Assembly: GCF_014699135.1 (NCBI RefSeq)
Contig: NZ_JACOFT010000003.1
Span: forward strand, 434,001-498,000
Origin: Cognatundibacterium aquatile
Lineage (GTDB): Bacteria > Pseudomonadota > Gammaproteobacteria > Burkholderiales > Burkholderiaceae_D
Reading direction: 5' to 3'
DNA length: 64,000 nucleotides
In this document: positions 1-8,613 of the stretch, one piece after another
How the letters are laid out: each line of letters opens with the position of its first letter
Numbering within the stretch: position 1 is the first letter of the stretch
Position numbers and translations under genes: made by a program
Notes under the pieces: model-generated
Databases searched by the model: none
What the model saw: only the letters and a program-made list of their open reading frames with translations
What the model was told of the DNA's origin: nothing

Positions 1-231
1 TTTGTGATGGCGCTGGAAAGCAGTGCGCGACACCAAAGCCTGGTTTCCATCATTATTGCGATGGGACACAATCTGGATCTGGAACTGGTTGCCGAAGGGG
101 TCGAGACAGAACAGCAAATCAGTATGCTACAGAAAATGGGATGCCACTATTTGCAGGGGTATTACATTTCCAGACCCGTCGCTGCGGAAAACATACCATT
201 GATCTGTTCGTCACCAGTGAAAATTCATTGA
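1..231 (+). CDS. EAL-domain protein, C-terminal fragment (c-di-GMP phosphodiesterase family)
   Basis: The reading frame is open at the left edge, so only the last 76 codons are seen. The text contains the end of an EAL domain: LVAEGVET followed by a GCHYLQGYYISRP segment, the usual last strand and helix of the phosphodiesterase barrel. EAL domains hydrolyse cyclic di-GMP to pGpG in the cytoplasm. The catalytic EAL signature and any GGDEF, PAS or membrane part lie outside the window, so activity cannot be judged. It lies about 1 kb upstream of another c-di-GMP gene, the GGDEF protein at 2376. Family assignment is firm; full architecture is unknown. Confidence 0.85.
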   Translation, partial: FVMALESSARHQSLVSIIIAMGHNLDLELVAEGVETEQQISMLQKMGCHYLQGYYISRPVAAENIPLICSSPVKIH

Positions 232-635
232 TGTCAGCGGAAGAAATATCCTACCGTCGATAGTCCGCCATCGATCATTTTCTGGCACGTCGTTGGCATG
301 CATAACGTCGATGTTGCTCGGACTACTCCGCTTTGAGCCGCGGAAGTGTTTTATAATCTCAGCTTTCAGCAGTCAACTTCAGCATTCCACCGCCATCGTC
401 AGTTTATCGATCACCGGATCAACAACCCGGCACCGGCCAGATGCTTCCACATAATAATCCAGAGAACTTGCACCGCCGCTTTCACCAGCGGTGAATACGG
501 TGACGAGGAAAGTTCCGGCAACCGGGCATATCGTCCGGTTTTTGAATCGCTTTGAATAATGCTGAAGCTAAGACTTGCGGCGCGTTCGCGTGCAACTGAC
601 ATAGCTTCTTCAGAGGAACAGGTCAGGGGAGTGAT
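232..635. other. Intergenic stretch without a supported gene
   Basis: About 400 bases between the EAL gene and the DUF4260 gene. Short overlapping frames exist on both strands (346-555 plus, 411-602 minus), but neither has a recognisable domain, a good ribosome-binding site or a convincing composition. No terminator hairpin with a T-run was found after the EAL gene. It may hold the promoter of the next gene. Confidence 0.4.
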
Positions 636-1025
636 ATGGCGGGTGAAACAACTGGCGCAGTGCGCTGGATTCTGCGGCTGGAAGGGATATGCGTGCTCGC
701 TGCCGCCATCTTTTTTTATCCAGCACCTGATTTTAGCTGGGGATGTTTCGCACTGTACTTTCTTGCGCCCGATCTTTCTCTGCTTGGATATGCGTTCGGA
801 TCACGTGTTGGTGCCGTCGCTTACAACGCGGCGCATTCTTATGCCGGCGCTATTGTTTGCCTCGTCGCCGGGTTCTTGTTCGCGTTACCAGTGTTCTCTT
901 GTGCGGGTGTGATTTGGTGCGCACACATAGGTTTTGACCGGGCGTTGGGCTATGGTCTTAAATATCCGGGTGATTTCAACATGACGCACTTAGGCAGAAT
1001 TGGTTTTCAATCTGATCCGAGGTGA
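636..1025 (+). CDS. DUF4260 family integral membrane protein
   Basis: A 129-residue hydrophobic protein. Features typical of DUF4260 are visible in order: an N-terminal LRLEG helix, a central segment ending LAPDLSLLGYAFGSRVGA, and a C-terminal HIGFDRALGYGLKYP block followed by HLGRIG. Four hydrophobic helices are likely, so it should sit in the inner membrane. The biochemical role of this family is unknown. The start ATG is preceded by a purine-rich AGGGGAG about 7 bases away. Neighbours on both sides are signalling genes but spacing is wide, so it is probably transcribed alone. Confidence 0.85.
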   Translation: MAGETTGAVRWILRLEGICVLAAAIFFYPAPDFSWGCFALYFLAPDLSLLGYAFGSRVGAVAYNAAHSYAGAIVCLVAGFLFALPVFSCAGVIWCAHIGFDRALGYGLKYPGDFNMTHLGRIGFQSDPR

Positions 1026-1251
1026 AAGGTCGGCATGTTCGCAAATGATCGCCTATGAAATTTTTTGTGTTGTGTTCAATTATCTGCGACGCACAACGGA
1101 CACAAGAGGCGGCAGACTTTGCTTTTCTATGCAACGGTGTCTGCACAGCAAAGCATTGTGCAATAGAGGTTTGGAAGCATGATGATCGCCCGCTTTTGTG
1201 CCGATATTTTGTGCAGATAGGCATTGACTAGGTTTTATTTCGGGAGAAGAT

Positions 1252-2379
1252 ATGTGTTGGCTTCGCAGCGTGATCATTTTTAGTCTCAGTCTGGGATATT
1301 TCCTTTGCTGTGACGCCGCTGCGATGTCGGTTACATTTCTGAATCCCGGGAAGCCGGATGAAATCTACTGGCTGACGGCAAGCAATAGTATGTTGGCCGC
1401 AGCGAAAGATCTGGATGTCAGGCTGGAAGTGCTGTACGCCAACCGTAATCACCTCAATACTTTGACGCAGGCAAAACAGCTGGCAGCCCGTGAGGTGAAA
1501 GACCGGCCGGACTATGTCATTCTGTCGAATGATCATGCCGTGGGATTTGAAGTCATCCGCATTCTGGATGCAGCCAATATCAAGACTTTCCTGGCATTCA
1601 GCGGTTTGCGCGAACAAAGTGAGCGTCTGCTTGCCACTGTTCCGCGACTACACTTTCCGGGATGGCTGGGTTCACTTGAACCACGCGCAGAAGAGGCTGG
1701 CTATCTGACAGCGCGGGCGCTGATTCAACACGGGCAGCAAAATCAACTGCTGGGATCAGACGGTCGTCTGCACATGCTGGCGATTGCCGGAGATCGTTCT
1801 ACGCCGGCTTCACTTAAACGCAATGAAGGTATGCGCCGTGCGGTCGCCGAAGCAAAAGATGTGGTGGTTGATCAGGAAGTGTATGCAGAGTGGAGTCGCG
1901 CCAAAGCGCAGGAACAGAGTGAGTGGCTTTTTCAGCGCCACCCCCAGGCAAGGCTGATCTGGGCAGGAAGTGATCTGATGGCATTCGGTGCGATGGACAG
2001 CTGGAAAAATAAAGGCGGGCAACCAGGCAAGGATGCTTACTTCAGTGCTGTCAATACTTCATCTGAGGCATTGGCTGCGCTGGAATCGGGTAGTCTGACT
2101 GCTCTGGCTGGCGGGCATTTTATCGCTGGTGCCTTTGGTCTTGTAATGCTGTATGACTATCATCATGGTAAAGATTTCAAAGATGAAGGTTTGGAACTGG
2201 ATCGTTCTATGTTTATTCTTTTTAGCAAGGATGAGGCGCGCAGATTTCAGCGTCATTTTGGCAGACTCGATTTTAGCCAGGTTGATTTTAAAAAATTTAG
2301 TAAAGTGCTGAATCCGAAGTTAAAAAAATACGACTTTAATTTTCGGCAGATATTAACGCAGGTCGAAAAACATCAATGA
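1252..2379 (+). CDS. Periplasmic substrate-binding protein (type 1 fold), sensor partner
   Basis: A 375-residue protein with a signal peptide ending near DAAA (residues 20-24), then a sugar-binding-type periplasmic fold: start strand VTFLNPGKPDEIYW, PDYVILSNDHAVGFEVIRIL, and LIWAGSDLMAFGAMDSW, as in LacI/ribose-binding-like ABC receptors. No permease or ATPase gene is nearby. Instead its last codons overlap the diguanylate cyclase start by 4 bases (ATGA), so the two are translationally coupled. By analogy with NspS/MbaA or LuxP/LuxQ, I infer that it binds a small ligand in the periplasm and modulates the cyclase. The start is supported by GGGAGA 5 bases upstream. The ligand is unknown. Confidence 0.85.
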   Translation: MCWLRSVIIFSLSLGYFLCCDAAAMSVTFLNPGKPDEIYWLTASNSMLAAAKDLDVRLEVLYANRNHLNTLTQAKQLAAREVKDRPDYVILSNDHAVGFEVIRILDAANIKTFLAFSGLREQSERLLATVPRLHFPGWLGSLEPRAEEAGYLTARALIQHGQQNQLLGSDGRLHMLAIAGDRSTPASLKRNEGMRRAVAEAKDVVVDQEVYAEWSRAKAQEQSEWLFQRHPQARLIWAGSDLMAFGAMDSWKNKGGQPGKDAYFSAVNTSSEALAALESGSLTALAGGHFIAGAFGLVMLYDYHHGKDFKDEGLELDRSMFILFSKDEARRFQRHFGRLDFSQVDFKKFSKVLNPKLKKYDFNFRQILTQVEKHQ

Positions 2380-3650
2380 AACTCCGATTGTCACAACCTA
2401 TTGCAAGCCTGCTGTTCCGGCGGGTGTTTAAATGGGTCATTCTGTGTATTTTGCTGTTCAGCAGTTTGCAAGCCTATTTGAATTACAGAGCGATAGAGCG
2501 TAACTTTGATATGACCATCAGGGACGTTGCCAACACGCATATCCCCTTGTTATCTCTGGCGATTTGGGACATCGAATTACAGGCAATACACAAGCAGATT
2601 TCTTTGCTGACGAAAAACACGAATATTGCTTATGTTGTTATCAAGGCCAGCACTGGGCAACAGTTTGTCGGTGGAAATGGTGGGCAATCAATTTCAGATG
2701 AACATCTGATGTTTGATATTCCGGCGCCGGACGGTGTTGGTCCGCGTGTCGGAACGATGGAATTAGTTGTTGATCGCAGCGTATTACGTCATGAGGTGAT
2801 GCGCAGCTTTTTTATTGTCCTCGCTGAAGTGCTCTTACTTACGGTATTTATTTTTGCTGCTGTCTTCACAATCTTACGACGTGATCTTGAACGTCCTATG
2901 CGTCAATTAGCCGATTTCGTCAAAAATCTTCAGGCAAATAAAATAGCTACGCGCCTTGATTTAGAGCTCGGGCCGCGGCACGTCTACAATGAAATTGATC
3001 TGGTTGTGGATGGTTTCCGCACTATGCAGGATCGTTTGCAGAAACACATAGAAAATCAGGATGCTCTGGTGTCAGAGCGGACTACCCAGCTACAACAGGC
3101 GATGGACAGATTAAAAAAACTATCGGTGACGGATGTTCTGACCGGCTGTTATAACCGTTTGTTTTTCAACGAACGCATGCCCGGCGAAATGCACAGAGCG
3201 ATACGCTATGAGCGGGATTTGGCTGTGGTGTTTTGCGACATCGATTTTTTCAAGTCGGTGAATGATCAATATGGCCATGCTGTCGGTGATGATGTGCTGA
3301 TCGTTTTCGTGGAGTCCTTGCAAAGAGAGTTGCGCGCGGAAATCGACTGGCTGGTACGGTATGGTGGCGAAGAATTTCTGATTATCTTGCCTGAGACTTC
3401 GCTTCCGGCTGCCATTGAGGTCGCCGAGAGAATGCGCCTGAACGTCGAACGCGATCTGAAGGTGCCTTTGCCGGATGGGCAGTATCTGAATATCACCGCC
3501 AGTTTCGGTGTTGCCGAAAGATTGGCAGATGACACGCTGGAGACACTGGTTCAACGTGCTGATCAATGGCTTTATTTTTCAAAATCGCTGGGCCGCAATC
3601 AGGTGCAGCCGGTGAGTGGCCGTGTGACGCGGGATGTGGAGTCACTTTGA
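2376..3650 (+). CDS. Membrane diguanylate cyclase (GGDEF) with periplasmic sensor domain
   Basis: A 424-residue protein with one transmembrane helix at about residues 16-34, a periplasmic domain to about 145, a second helix at about 146-168, a HAMP-like linker and coiled coil to about 250, then a GGDEF domain. The active-site loop reads RYGGEEF (GGEEF at residues 330-334), and the substrate-binding FCDIDFFKSVND helix is intact, so synthesis of c-di-GMP from two GTP is expected. The inhibitory I-site is not canonical: the residues five to eight before GGEEF read A-E-I-D rather than R-x-x-D. It overlaps the upstream binding-protein gene by 4 bases, arguing for a shared mRNA and a common sensing job. 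Confidence 0.92.
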   Translation: MKLRLSQPIASLLFRRVFKWVILCILLFSSLQAYLNYRAIERNFDMTIRDVANTHIPLLSLAIWDIELQAIHKQISLLTKNTNIAYVVIKASTGQQFVGGNGGQSISDEHLMFDIPAPDGVGPRVGTMELVVDRSVLRHEVMRSFFIVLAEVLLLTVFIFAAVFTILRRDLERPMRQLADFVKNLQANKIATRLDLELGPRHVYNEIDLVVDGFRTMQDRLQKHIENQDALVSERTTQLQQAMDRLKKLSVTDVLTGCYNRLFFNERMPGEMHRAIRYERDLAVVFCDIDFFKSVNDQYGHAVGDDVLIVFVESLQRELRAEIDWLVRYGGEEFLIILPETSLPAAIEVAERMRLNVERDLKVPLPDGQYLNITASFGVAERLADDTLETLVQRADQWLYFSKSLGRNQVQPVSGRVTRDVESL

Positions 3651-3695
3651 TGTCGTCGGTGGTCGCGCAGACTGAATTATGGTAAGTTCTCATTC

Positions 3696-4097
3696 ATGAA
3701 ATCTGGTTCCTGGCGTTTTCTGTTGATTTGTCTGATGCTGGTGCTGCTGCCTTTGCAAGGCTTTGCAGCCACTGGCATGTGGGCATTTGTGCATGGAAAT
3801 AGTACGCAAACGGCATCAGGTACAGAGACAAACGATACTGTGAGTCGTCCTGTGCATTGCGATACGATGAAGCAAAGCCAGCAGGTATCTGCGCAGGATG
3901 CACACATAGTGAAGCCCGATACCCAGAATCATTGCAAAGGGGCGTCACCTTGCTGCATTGGCATCGCCTTACTACTGCAGCAAGCGGATCAATGCTGTTC
4001 ACCCGGCACGATCACGGTGTTTCCGCTTGATTTTCACTCATTTTCATCAGCTCCTGCGCGTGCGCTGGAACGTCCGCCTAAACATTTTCCCGTTTAA
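3696..4097 (+). CDS. Cysteine-rich exported protein of copper module, unknown function
   Basis: A 133-residue protein starting with a clear signal peptide (hydrophobic FLLICLMLVLLPLQGFA). The mature part is rich in Cys and His: single Cys-His contexts near HCDTMK and NHCKGASPCC, then DQCCSPG, with the C-terminal end PPKHFPV. It resembles the small, poorly conserved Cys/His proteins often found first in proteobacterial copper-export clusters, but I cannot name a family with confidence. It is followed by a TolC-like gene (116-base gap) and a multicopper oxidase. A periplasmic metal-binding or chaperone role is inferred only from Cys/His content and context. Confidence 0.7.
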   Translation: MKSGSWRFLLICLMLVLLPLQGFAATGMWAFVHGNSTQTASGTETNDTVSRPVHCDTMKQSQQVSAQDAHIVKPDTQNHCKGASPCCIGIALLLQQADQCCSPGTITVFPLDFHSFSSAPARALERPPKHFPV

Positions 4098-4212
4098 ATT
4101 GTTTTTGTAACTCAGTTGATTGCTGCCAGACTTCATGTTTTAGGCACGACAATACTGAGTTCAACTATGCCTGAGAGTATCAGGTCAGATTTGACTTTTT
4201 AACGAGGACGAC

Positions 4213-5640
4213 ATGTCGCCACCTTTACCAAGTTCTTTTGGTGTTGTACTTCCATTCGTGTCAGCCATGTTGCTGGCTGGCTGCACCAGTTTTGAACCGG
4301 AACAATCTGTTGATCAAATCAATCAGCAGTTTTCTGCGTTCACACAATCATCGCTGAAACCAGCGTTTAATTCCGAACAAAAATCCCGTTTGCAAGCGAC
4401 GGCGGATCGTTTGCTTCAAGAACCGATTTCACAAAACGAAGCAGTGCAGATTGCACTGACGAATAGCCCGGCATTCCAGGCCATGCTTGCGCAATACTGG
4501 GCAAGCGGGGCGAATGCCGCACAGCAAGGGCGAATTGCTAACCCGCTCTTCAGTATCGAGCGTAGCCGTTTTGTCGATGAACTTGAAATTGTGCGCATGA
4601 TCAGTTTTGGCTTGCTTGACGTACTGACCTTACCGCGCCGAAACGCGATTGCACAAAGCAAAATAGAGGCGGCGCAATGGCAGTTCAGCAGTGAGGTGAT
4701 TGATCGGATCACGCAGGTGCGGGCAGCGTGGGTAAAGGCAGTCGCTGCGCAGCAAATCCTGAGTTATGCGATGCAAGTCAGTGACGCGGCTGAGGCCGGT
4801 GCTGAACTGGCGCAACGTATGCGCAGCGCAGGTAATTTCAATCAGTTGCAAGCCGCCAGACAGCGCGCTTTCTATGCGGATGCTGTCGCACAACTGGCTG
4901 CAGCGCGCCACAACAATACAGCGGCTCGCGAGGGATTGGTGCGCTTGCTGGGACTGACAAGCGATCAGCTGGCACGTTTGCGTTTGCCCGAGCGTCTGCC
5001 CGATTTGCCGGCAGCCGTTTATCCAGCTGAAAAAATCGCTGCAGTTGCGACTGAAAATCGCCTCGATGTCCGTATGGCGCAAGCCTTACTGGATACCGTC
5101 GCAAAGCAGCAAGGTTTGACGCTGGCGACCAGCTTGACGGATATCGAACTCACGGTAAAGCGTAATACGATTTTTGATAATGCAAGTAAAACCAGCGATG
5201 TAAAACGAGGCGTGGAAATCGGCGTGCGTCTGCCTGTGTTTGACAGCGGACAATTGCAACGTGATGCGATGAATGCAGCGACGCTGGCAGCCAGTTATCG
5301 TCTCGAAAATATTGTGCGTAACGCGGCCTCTGAGTTGCGTGAAAGTTATTCGGCGTATCGCACCAGTTACGATATTGCACATCACTATCAACATGAAATT
5401 CTGCCTTTGCGCAAACGCATTTCTCAGGAAAATCAACTCCGCTACAACGGCATGTTCATCAGTGTTTTTGATCTGTTGGCGGATAGCCGAGAGCAGATCA
5501 GTAGTGTGATGGCGGCGATTAACGCTGAACAGCAATTCTGGCTCGCAGATGCCGCTTTGCAGGCATCGCTGATCGGGCGGCCCGAACGTATCAGCGTGAG
5601 TGGCACTAACAACGTCAATGAATCAGCCGCTGCGCACTGA
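4213..5640 (+). CDS. TolC/CusC-family outer membrane lipoprotein
   Basis: A 475-residue outer membrane efflux protein. The N-terminus has a lipobox (LLAGC at about residues 20-24), typical of NodT/CusC-type channel proteins. Two homologous OEP repeats with long coiled-coil helices follow, one around residues 75-260 (EAVQIALTNSPAFQAMLAQY) and one around 275-455. Such trimers form the outer-membrane exit duct of efflux systems. No RND pump or membrane-fusion gene lies beside it; the partner is instead a multicopper oxidase 24 bases downstream, an arrangement seen in copper-tolerance loci. The start has GAGGA at a good distance. The precise substrate is inferred from context. Confidence 0.9.
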   Translation: MSPPLPSSFGVVLPFVSAMLLAGCTSFEPEQSVDQINQQFSAFTQSSLKPAFNSEQKSRLQATADRLLQEPISQNEAVQIALTNSPAFQAMLAQYWASGANAAQQGRIANPLFSIERSRFVDELEIVRMISFGLLDVLTLPRRNAIAQSKIEAAQWQFSSEVIDRITQVRAAWVKAVAAQQILSYAMQVSDAAEAGAELAQRMRSAGNFNQLQAARQRAFYADAVAQLAAARHNNTAAREGLVRLLGLTSDQLARLRLPERLPDLPAAVYPAEKIAAVATENRLDVRMAQALLDTVAKQQGLTLATSLTDIELTVKRNTIFDNASKTSDVKRGVEIGVRLPVFDSGQLQRDAMNAATLAASYRLENIVRNAASELRESYSAYRTSYDIAHHYQHEILPLRKRISQENQLRYNGMFISVFDLLADSREQISSVMAAINAEQQFWLADAALQASLIGRPERISVSGTNNVNESAAAH

Positions 5641-5664
5641 TAACGGAATTGAGAAGGAATAAAA

Positions 5665-7095
5665 ATGAACTCAAGAAGAAACTTTTTCAAATTTGCCGGC
5701 ATCGCCGGTGGCGCACTGGCAGCCAGCGCTGTGAGTAAAGTCGCGTTGGCCGCATTGCCAGAAATTACGACACAAACCAGCCCGGATACCATGCCGCCTT
5801 TAGTGCCAGGTAATGGACGTCCATATAATCCTGTTGTCACTTTGAATGGCTGGACGCTGCCTTGGCGAATGAAAAATGGGGTGAAGGAATTTCATCTGGT
5901 TGCTGAGCCTGTCGTGCGGGAAATGGCACCCGGAATGAAAGCACATTTATGGGGTTATAACGGTCAGAGCCCGGGGCCGACGATAGAGGTGGTGGAAGGC
6001 GATCATGTCCGTATTTTTGTGACGAATCGCTTGCCGGAACACACCAGTGTGCATTGGCATGGGCAACGTGTACCGAATGGCATGGACGGCGTCAGCGGTT
6101 TGACACAACCCGCGATTCAACCAGGTAAAACCTTTGTGTATGAATTTGTCGCCCGTCGTCCGGGCACATTCATGTATCACCCGCATGCGGATGAAATGAC
6201 GCAGATGGCAATGGGTATGATGGGTTCGTGGATCACGCATCCAAAAAATAAACATCCACTGATCGCAGATGTGGACAGGGATTTCGTCTTTTTGCTCAAT
6301 GCCTATGACGTCGAACCGGGCGCATCGCGACCCAACATTATGACGATGACGGAATTTAATTTGTGGTCTTGGAATAGTCGTGTCTTTCCCGGCATCGATA
6401 CCCTGAACGTCCGCAAAAATGACAGAGTCAGAATCCGTGTCGGTAATCTGACGATGACGAATCATCCGATTCATCTTCATGGACATGAGTTCACGGTCAC
6501 CGGTACCGACGGTGGTGCGATTCCCAAAACTGCGCGCTGGCCGGAAGTGACGACCGATATCGGCGTCGGGCAAATGCGTCAGATCGAATTTATTGCGGAT
6601 GAAGAGGGTGACTGGGCATTACACTGCCATAAAAGCCATCACACGATGAATGCGATGGGACATAGTGTGCCGAGCATGATAGGCGTTGATCATAAAGATG
6701 TTGCCGACAAGATCAATCGCTTGATCCCGGCATATATGACGATGGGCGATAAAGGTATGGCGGATATGGGCATGATGGAAATGCCTTTACCGGAAAATAC
6801 CCTGCCGATGATGACAGGCGAGGGCCCGTTTGGTGGAGTAGAAATGGGCGGCATGTTCAGCGTTCTGAAAGTACGCAAGGATCAGAAGCCGGGTGATTAC
6901 AAAGATCCGGGTTGGTATGTGCATCCGAAAGGAACTGCTGCGTATGAATACCAGGGAGATGCCGCGGGATTAGGTGAACCAGTCAGACCTGCTGCTGCCG
7001 ATCATGCCGGTATGCACCATCATCACGCGCCAGCATCTGCGGAAAAAGAAATCGAGGTGCAGGTCGTGAAACCCAAGGGGCACGCCGGACACTGA
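5665..7095 (+). CDS. Tat-exported multicopper oxidase (copper tolerance)
   Basis: A 476-residue protein with a twin-arginine signal (NSRRNFFKFAG), indicating folded export to the periplasm. All four copper-ligand blocks are present: HWHGQ (about residue 130), HPHADEMTQ (172), HPIHLHGHEF (267) and HCHKSHHTMNAMGH (320). The last block keeps the T1 pattern His-Cys-His, His at Cys+5, Met at Cys+10. A methionine-rich stretch (about residues 350-400) and a His-rich tail (MHHHHAP) are likely copper-binding. The family oxidises Cu(I) to less toxic Cu(II) with oxygen as acceptor. It follows the TolC-like gene by 24 bases, with AAGGA before the ATG, so it is in the same operon. Confidence 0.93.
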   Translation: MNSRRNFFKFAGIAGGALAASAVSKVALAALPEITTQTSPDTMPPLVPGNGRPYNPVVTLNGWTLPWRMKNGVKEFHLVAEPVVREMAPGMKAHLWGYNGQSPGPTIEVVEGDHVRIFVTNRLPEHTSVHWHGQRVPNGMDGVSGLTQPAIQPGKTFVYEFVARRPGTFMYHPHADEMTQMAMGMMGSWITHPKNKHPLIADVDRDFVFLLNAYDVEPGASRPNIMTMTEFNLWSWNSRVFPGIDTLNVRKNDRVRIRVGNLTMTNHPIHLHGHEFTVTGTDGGAIPKTARWPEVTTDIGVGQMRQIEFIADEEGDWALHCHKSHHTMNAMGHSVPSMIGVDHKDVADKINRLIPAYMTMGDKGMADMGMMEMPLPENTLPMMTGEGPFGGVEMGGMFSVLKVRKDQKPGDYKDPGWYVHPKGTAAYEYQGDAAGLGEPVRPAAADHAGMHHHHAPASAEKEIEVQVVKPKGHAGH

Positions 7096-7164
7096 TATGC
7101 GCAAGCTTGGTCGTGAATCCATATTTTGATCATGCAGAACAGGATCAATGCGCTTCCCAAAACG

Positions 7165-7620
7165 TCAGTCAGCTTTGCTGGTCTGAGGTTTTTTTTCTTC
7201 GAGCTCGGCCACCTTGGAGAGTAACTGTTCTATCGTCCAGTGTCTGCTCAGCCATATCGTCAGCGCACCGCCGGATAGCTGCTGCCACATGACACCCTCG
7301 TGTGCATGATGCTGGCGTTGATACGAGGAAGCGACACGCCACGCAAACAAAGTCACCGGCGGCGGCGCGTCTTGTCCCGCTGCAGACAAAATATACGATA
7401 CCGGATTTAATGCGACTGATTCAGGCTGCCCCTCATAGCCGGACTCGGCCCAGATTTTTTGCTGCATGTCACCGGAGATCATGTGTGCCGGTAAGTCTGG
7501 CTTACCGTCGATATCTTTCAGACCAAGATAATACAAGCCCCATGGAATACTGAAAACAAGAGCGAGAATGAACAGAACGATGGCGATCAGACTGCGTTGC
7601 AGGATGCTTAATGTGGGCAT
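7165..7620 (-). CDS. Hypothetical single-pass membrane protein
   Basis: A 151-residue product from the ATG at 7620; a longer frame reaching 7710 would overlap the gluQ end and adds an unlikely N-terminus. The protein begins MPTLSILQRSL, has one strong transmembrane helix (IAIVLFILALVFSIPWGLYYLGL, about residues 10-32), and then a polar domain of about 115 residues ending in a charged tail. I recognise no family. It lies immediately downstream of gluQ on the same strand (63 bases) and converges with the multicopper oxidase. It may be co-transcribed with gluQ. Topology suggests N-in with a periplasmic C-terminal domain. Confidence 0.65.
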   Translation of the reverse strand: MPTLSILQRSLIAIVLFILALVFSIPWGLYYLGLKDIDGKPDLPAHMISGDMQQKIWAESGYEGQPESVALNPVSYILSAAGQDAPPPVTLFAWRVASSYQRQHHAHEGVMWQQLSGGALTIWLSRHWTIEQLLSKVAELEEKKPQTSKAD

Positions 7621-7682
7621 GGTGGATGAGTCAACAGAGGTGGATATGGGTGAATAAGGGAGCGCAAAATACAGTGCTGAAT

Positions 7683-8573
7683 CTATGCGATATGCAGTTT
7701 TTTTGCCCAAAGCATCGCTGCCTGCTGCCAGAATTCATGCAGATTACTTGCAGGGCTGAGCTGCAAGCCCAGAAAACGCGCGGCGGGCAGTAACGCTTCA
7801 TGTAATAAGTCATTATCGCCGCGATCAAATGCCAGTGCGCCGGTTTGTTTCGATAATTTTTCACCGTTGGCATTGGTGACCACGGCAACGTGCAGGTAAC
7901 TGGGTGTCGGTAAACCCAACAAGCCTTGCAAATATATCTGACGCGCAGTGGAGTCGATCAGATCGGCACCGCGCACAATTTGGTTGATTCCTTGCGCCGC
8001 ATCATCAACGACAACGGCGAGCTGATACGCCCAGAAACCATCGGCGCGCTTTAAAACGAAATCGCCGACTTCCGTTGCCAGGTTCTGACTTTGCGAACCG
8101 CATAAACGATCTTCAAAACAGATGATGCCTAGTTCCGGTTCAGGCACACGCAGGCGCCATGCGCGCGCCGTTTTTCCCGGAGCGATGCCATGTCTGCATG
8201 TGCCCGGATAGATCTGACTGGCGGTATCGCCGAGACGCAGGCGTGAGTCAGCGATTTCCTTGCGTGAACAGGCACAGGGATAAACATAGTCGCCCAACTG
8301 TCGTAATGCCGCCTCATACAAATCCTGACGCTGGCTTTGCCAGACGACCTCTCCATCCCATTGCATACCGCAACGTTGCAGTGATTGCAGAATCTGCTGA
8401 TCTGCACCGGCGACATTTCTGTCGAAATCCAGATCTTCTATACGTAACAGCCATGTGCCCTGATGCGCTTTAGCGTCGAGGTAACTCGCCATGGCGGCGA
8501 CCAGTGAGCCCATGTGCAGCGGGCCTGTCGGGGAGGGCGCAAAACGCCCGATGTAATCAGTCGTAGCAGACAT
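7683..8573 (-). CDS. gluQ: Glutamyl-Q tRNA(Asp) synthetase
   Basis: A 296-residue truncated glutamyl-tRNA-synthetase-like enzyme that attaches glutamate to queuosine 34 of tRNA(Asp). The class I core is evident: [15 protein letters not shown] (HIGH variant HMGS), IEDLD, and KLSKQ in place of KMSKS near residue 235. A zinc-binding CACSRKEI...CRHG insertion is present. The anticodon-binding C-terminal half of GluRS is absent, which distinguishes the paralogue, and length fits the family (about 290-310). No good ribosome-binding site precedes the ATG. Function acts after Q-tRNA synthesis in the cytoplasm. Confidence 0.95.
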   Translation of the reverse strand: MSATTDYIGRFAPSPTGPLHMGSLVAAMASYLDAKAHQGTWLLRIEDLDFDRNVAGADQQILQSLQRCGMQWDGEVVWQSQRQDLYEAALRQLGDYVYPCACSRKEIADSRLRLGDTASQIYPGTCRHGIAPGKTARAWRLRVPEPELGIICFEDRLCGSQSQNLATEVGDFVLKRADGFWAYQLAVVVDDAAQGINQIVRGADLIDSTARQIYLQGLLGLPTPSYLHVAVVTNANGEKLSKQTGALAFDRGDNDLLHEALLPAARFLGLQLSPASNLHEFWQQAAMLWAKKLHIA

Positions 8574-8613
8574 GTTCGGTCTAATTCATTTTGTAGTATG
8601 GCTCAGCGCAACG

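Noticed and set aside
346..602. Small overlapping frames on both strands after the EAL gene
   Set aside because: No domain, no ribosome-binding site, and they overlap each other; random frames in an intergenic stretch.
5947..6573. 208-codon open frame antisense to the multicopper oxidase gene
   Set aside because: It is a shadow of the oxidase, which carries all copper-ligand motifs on the other strand.
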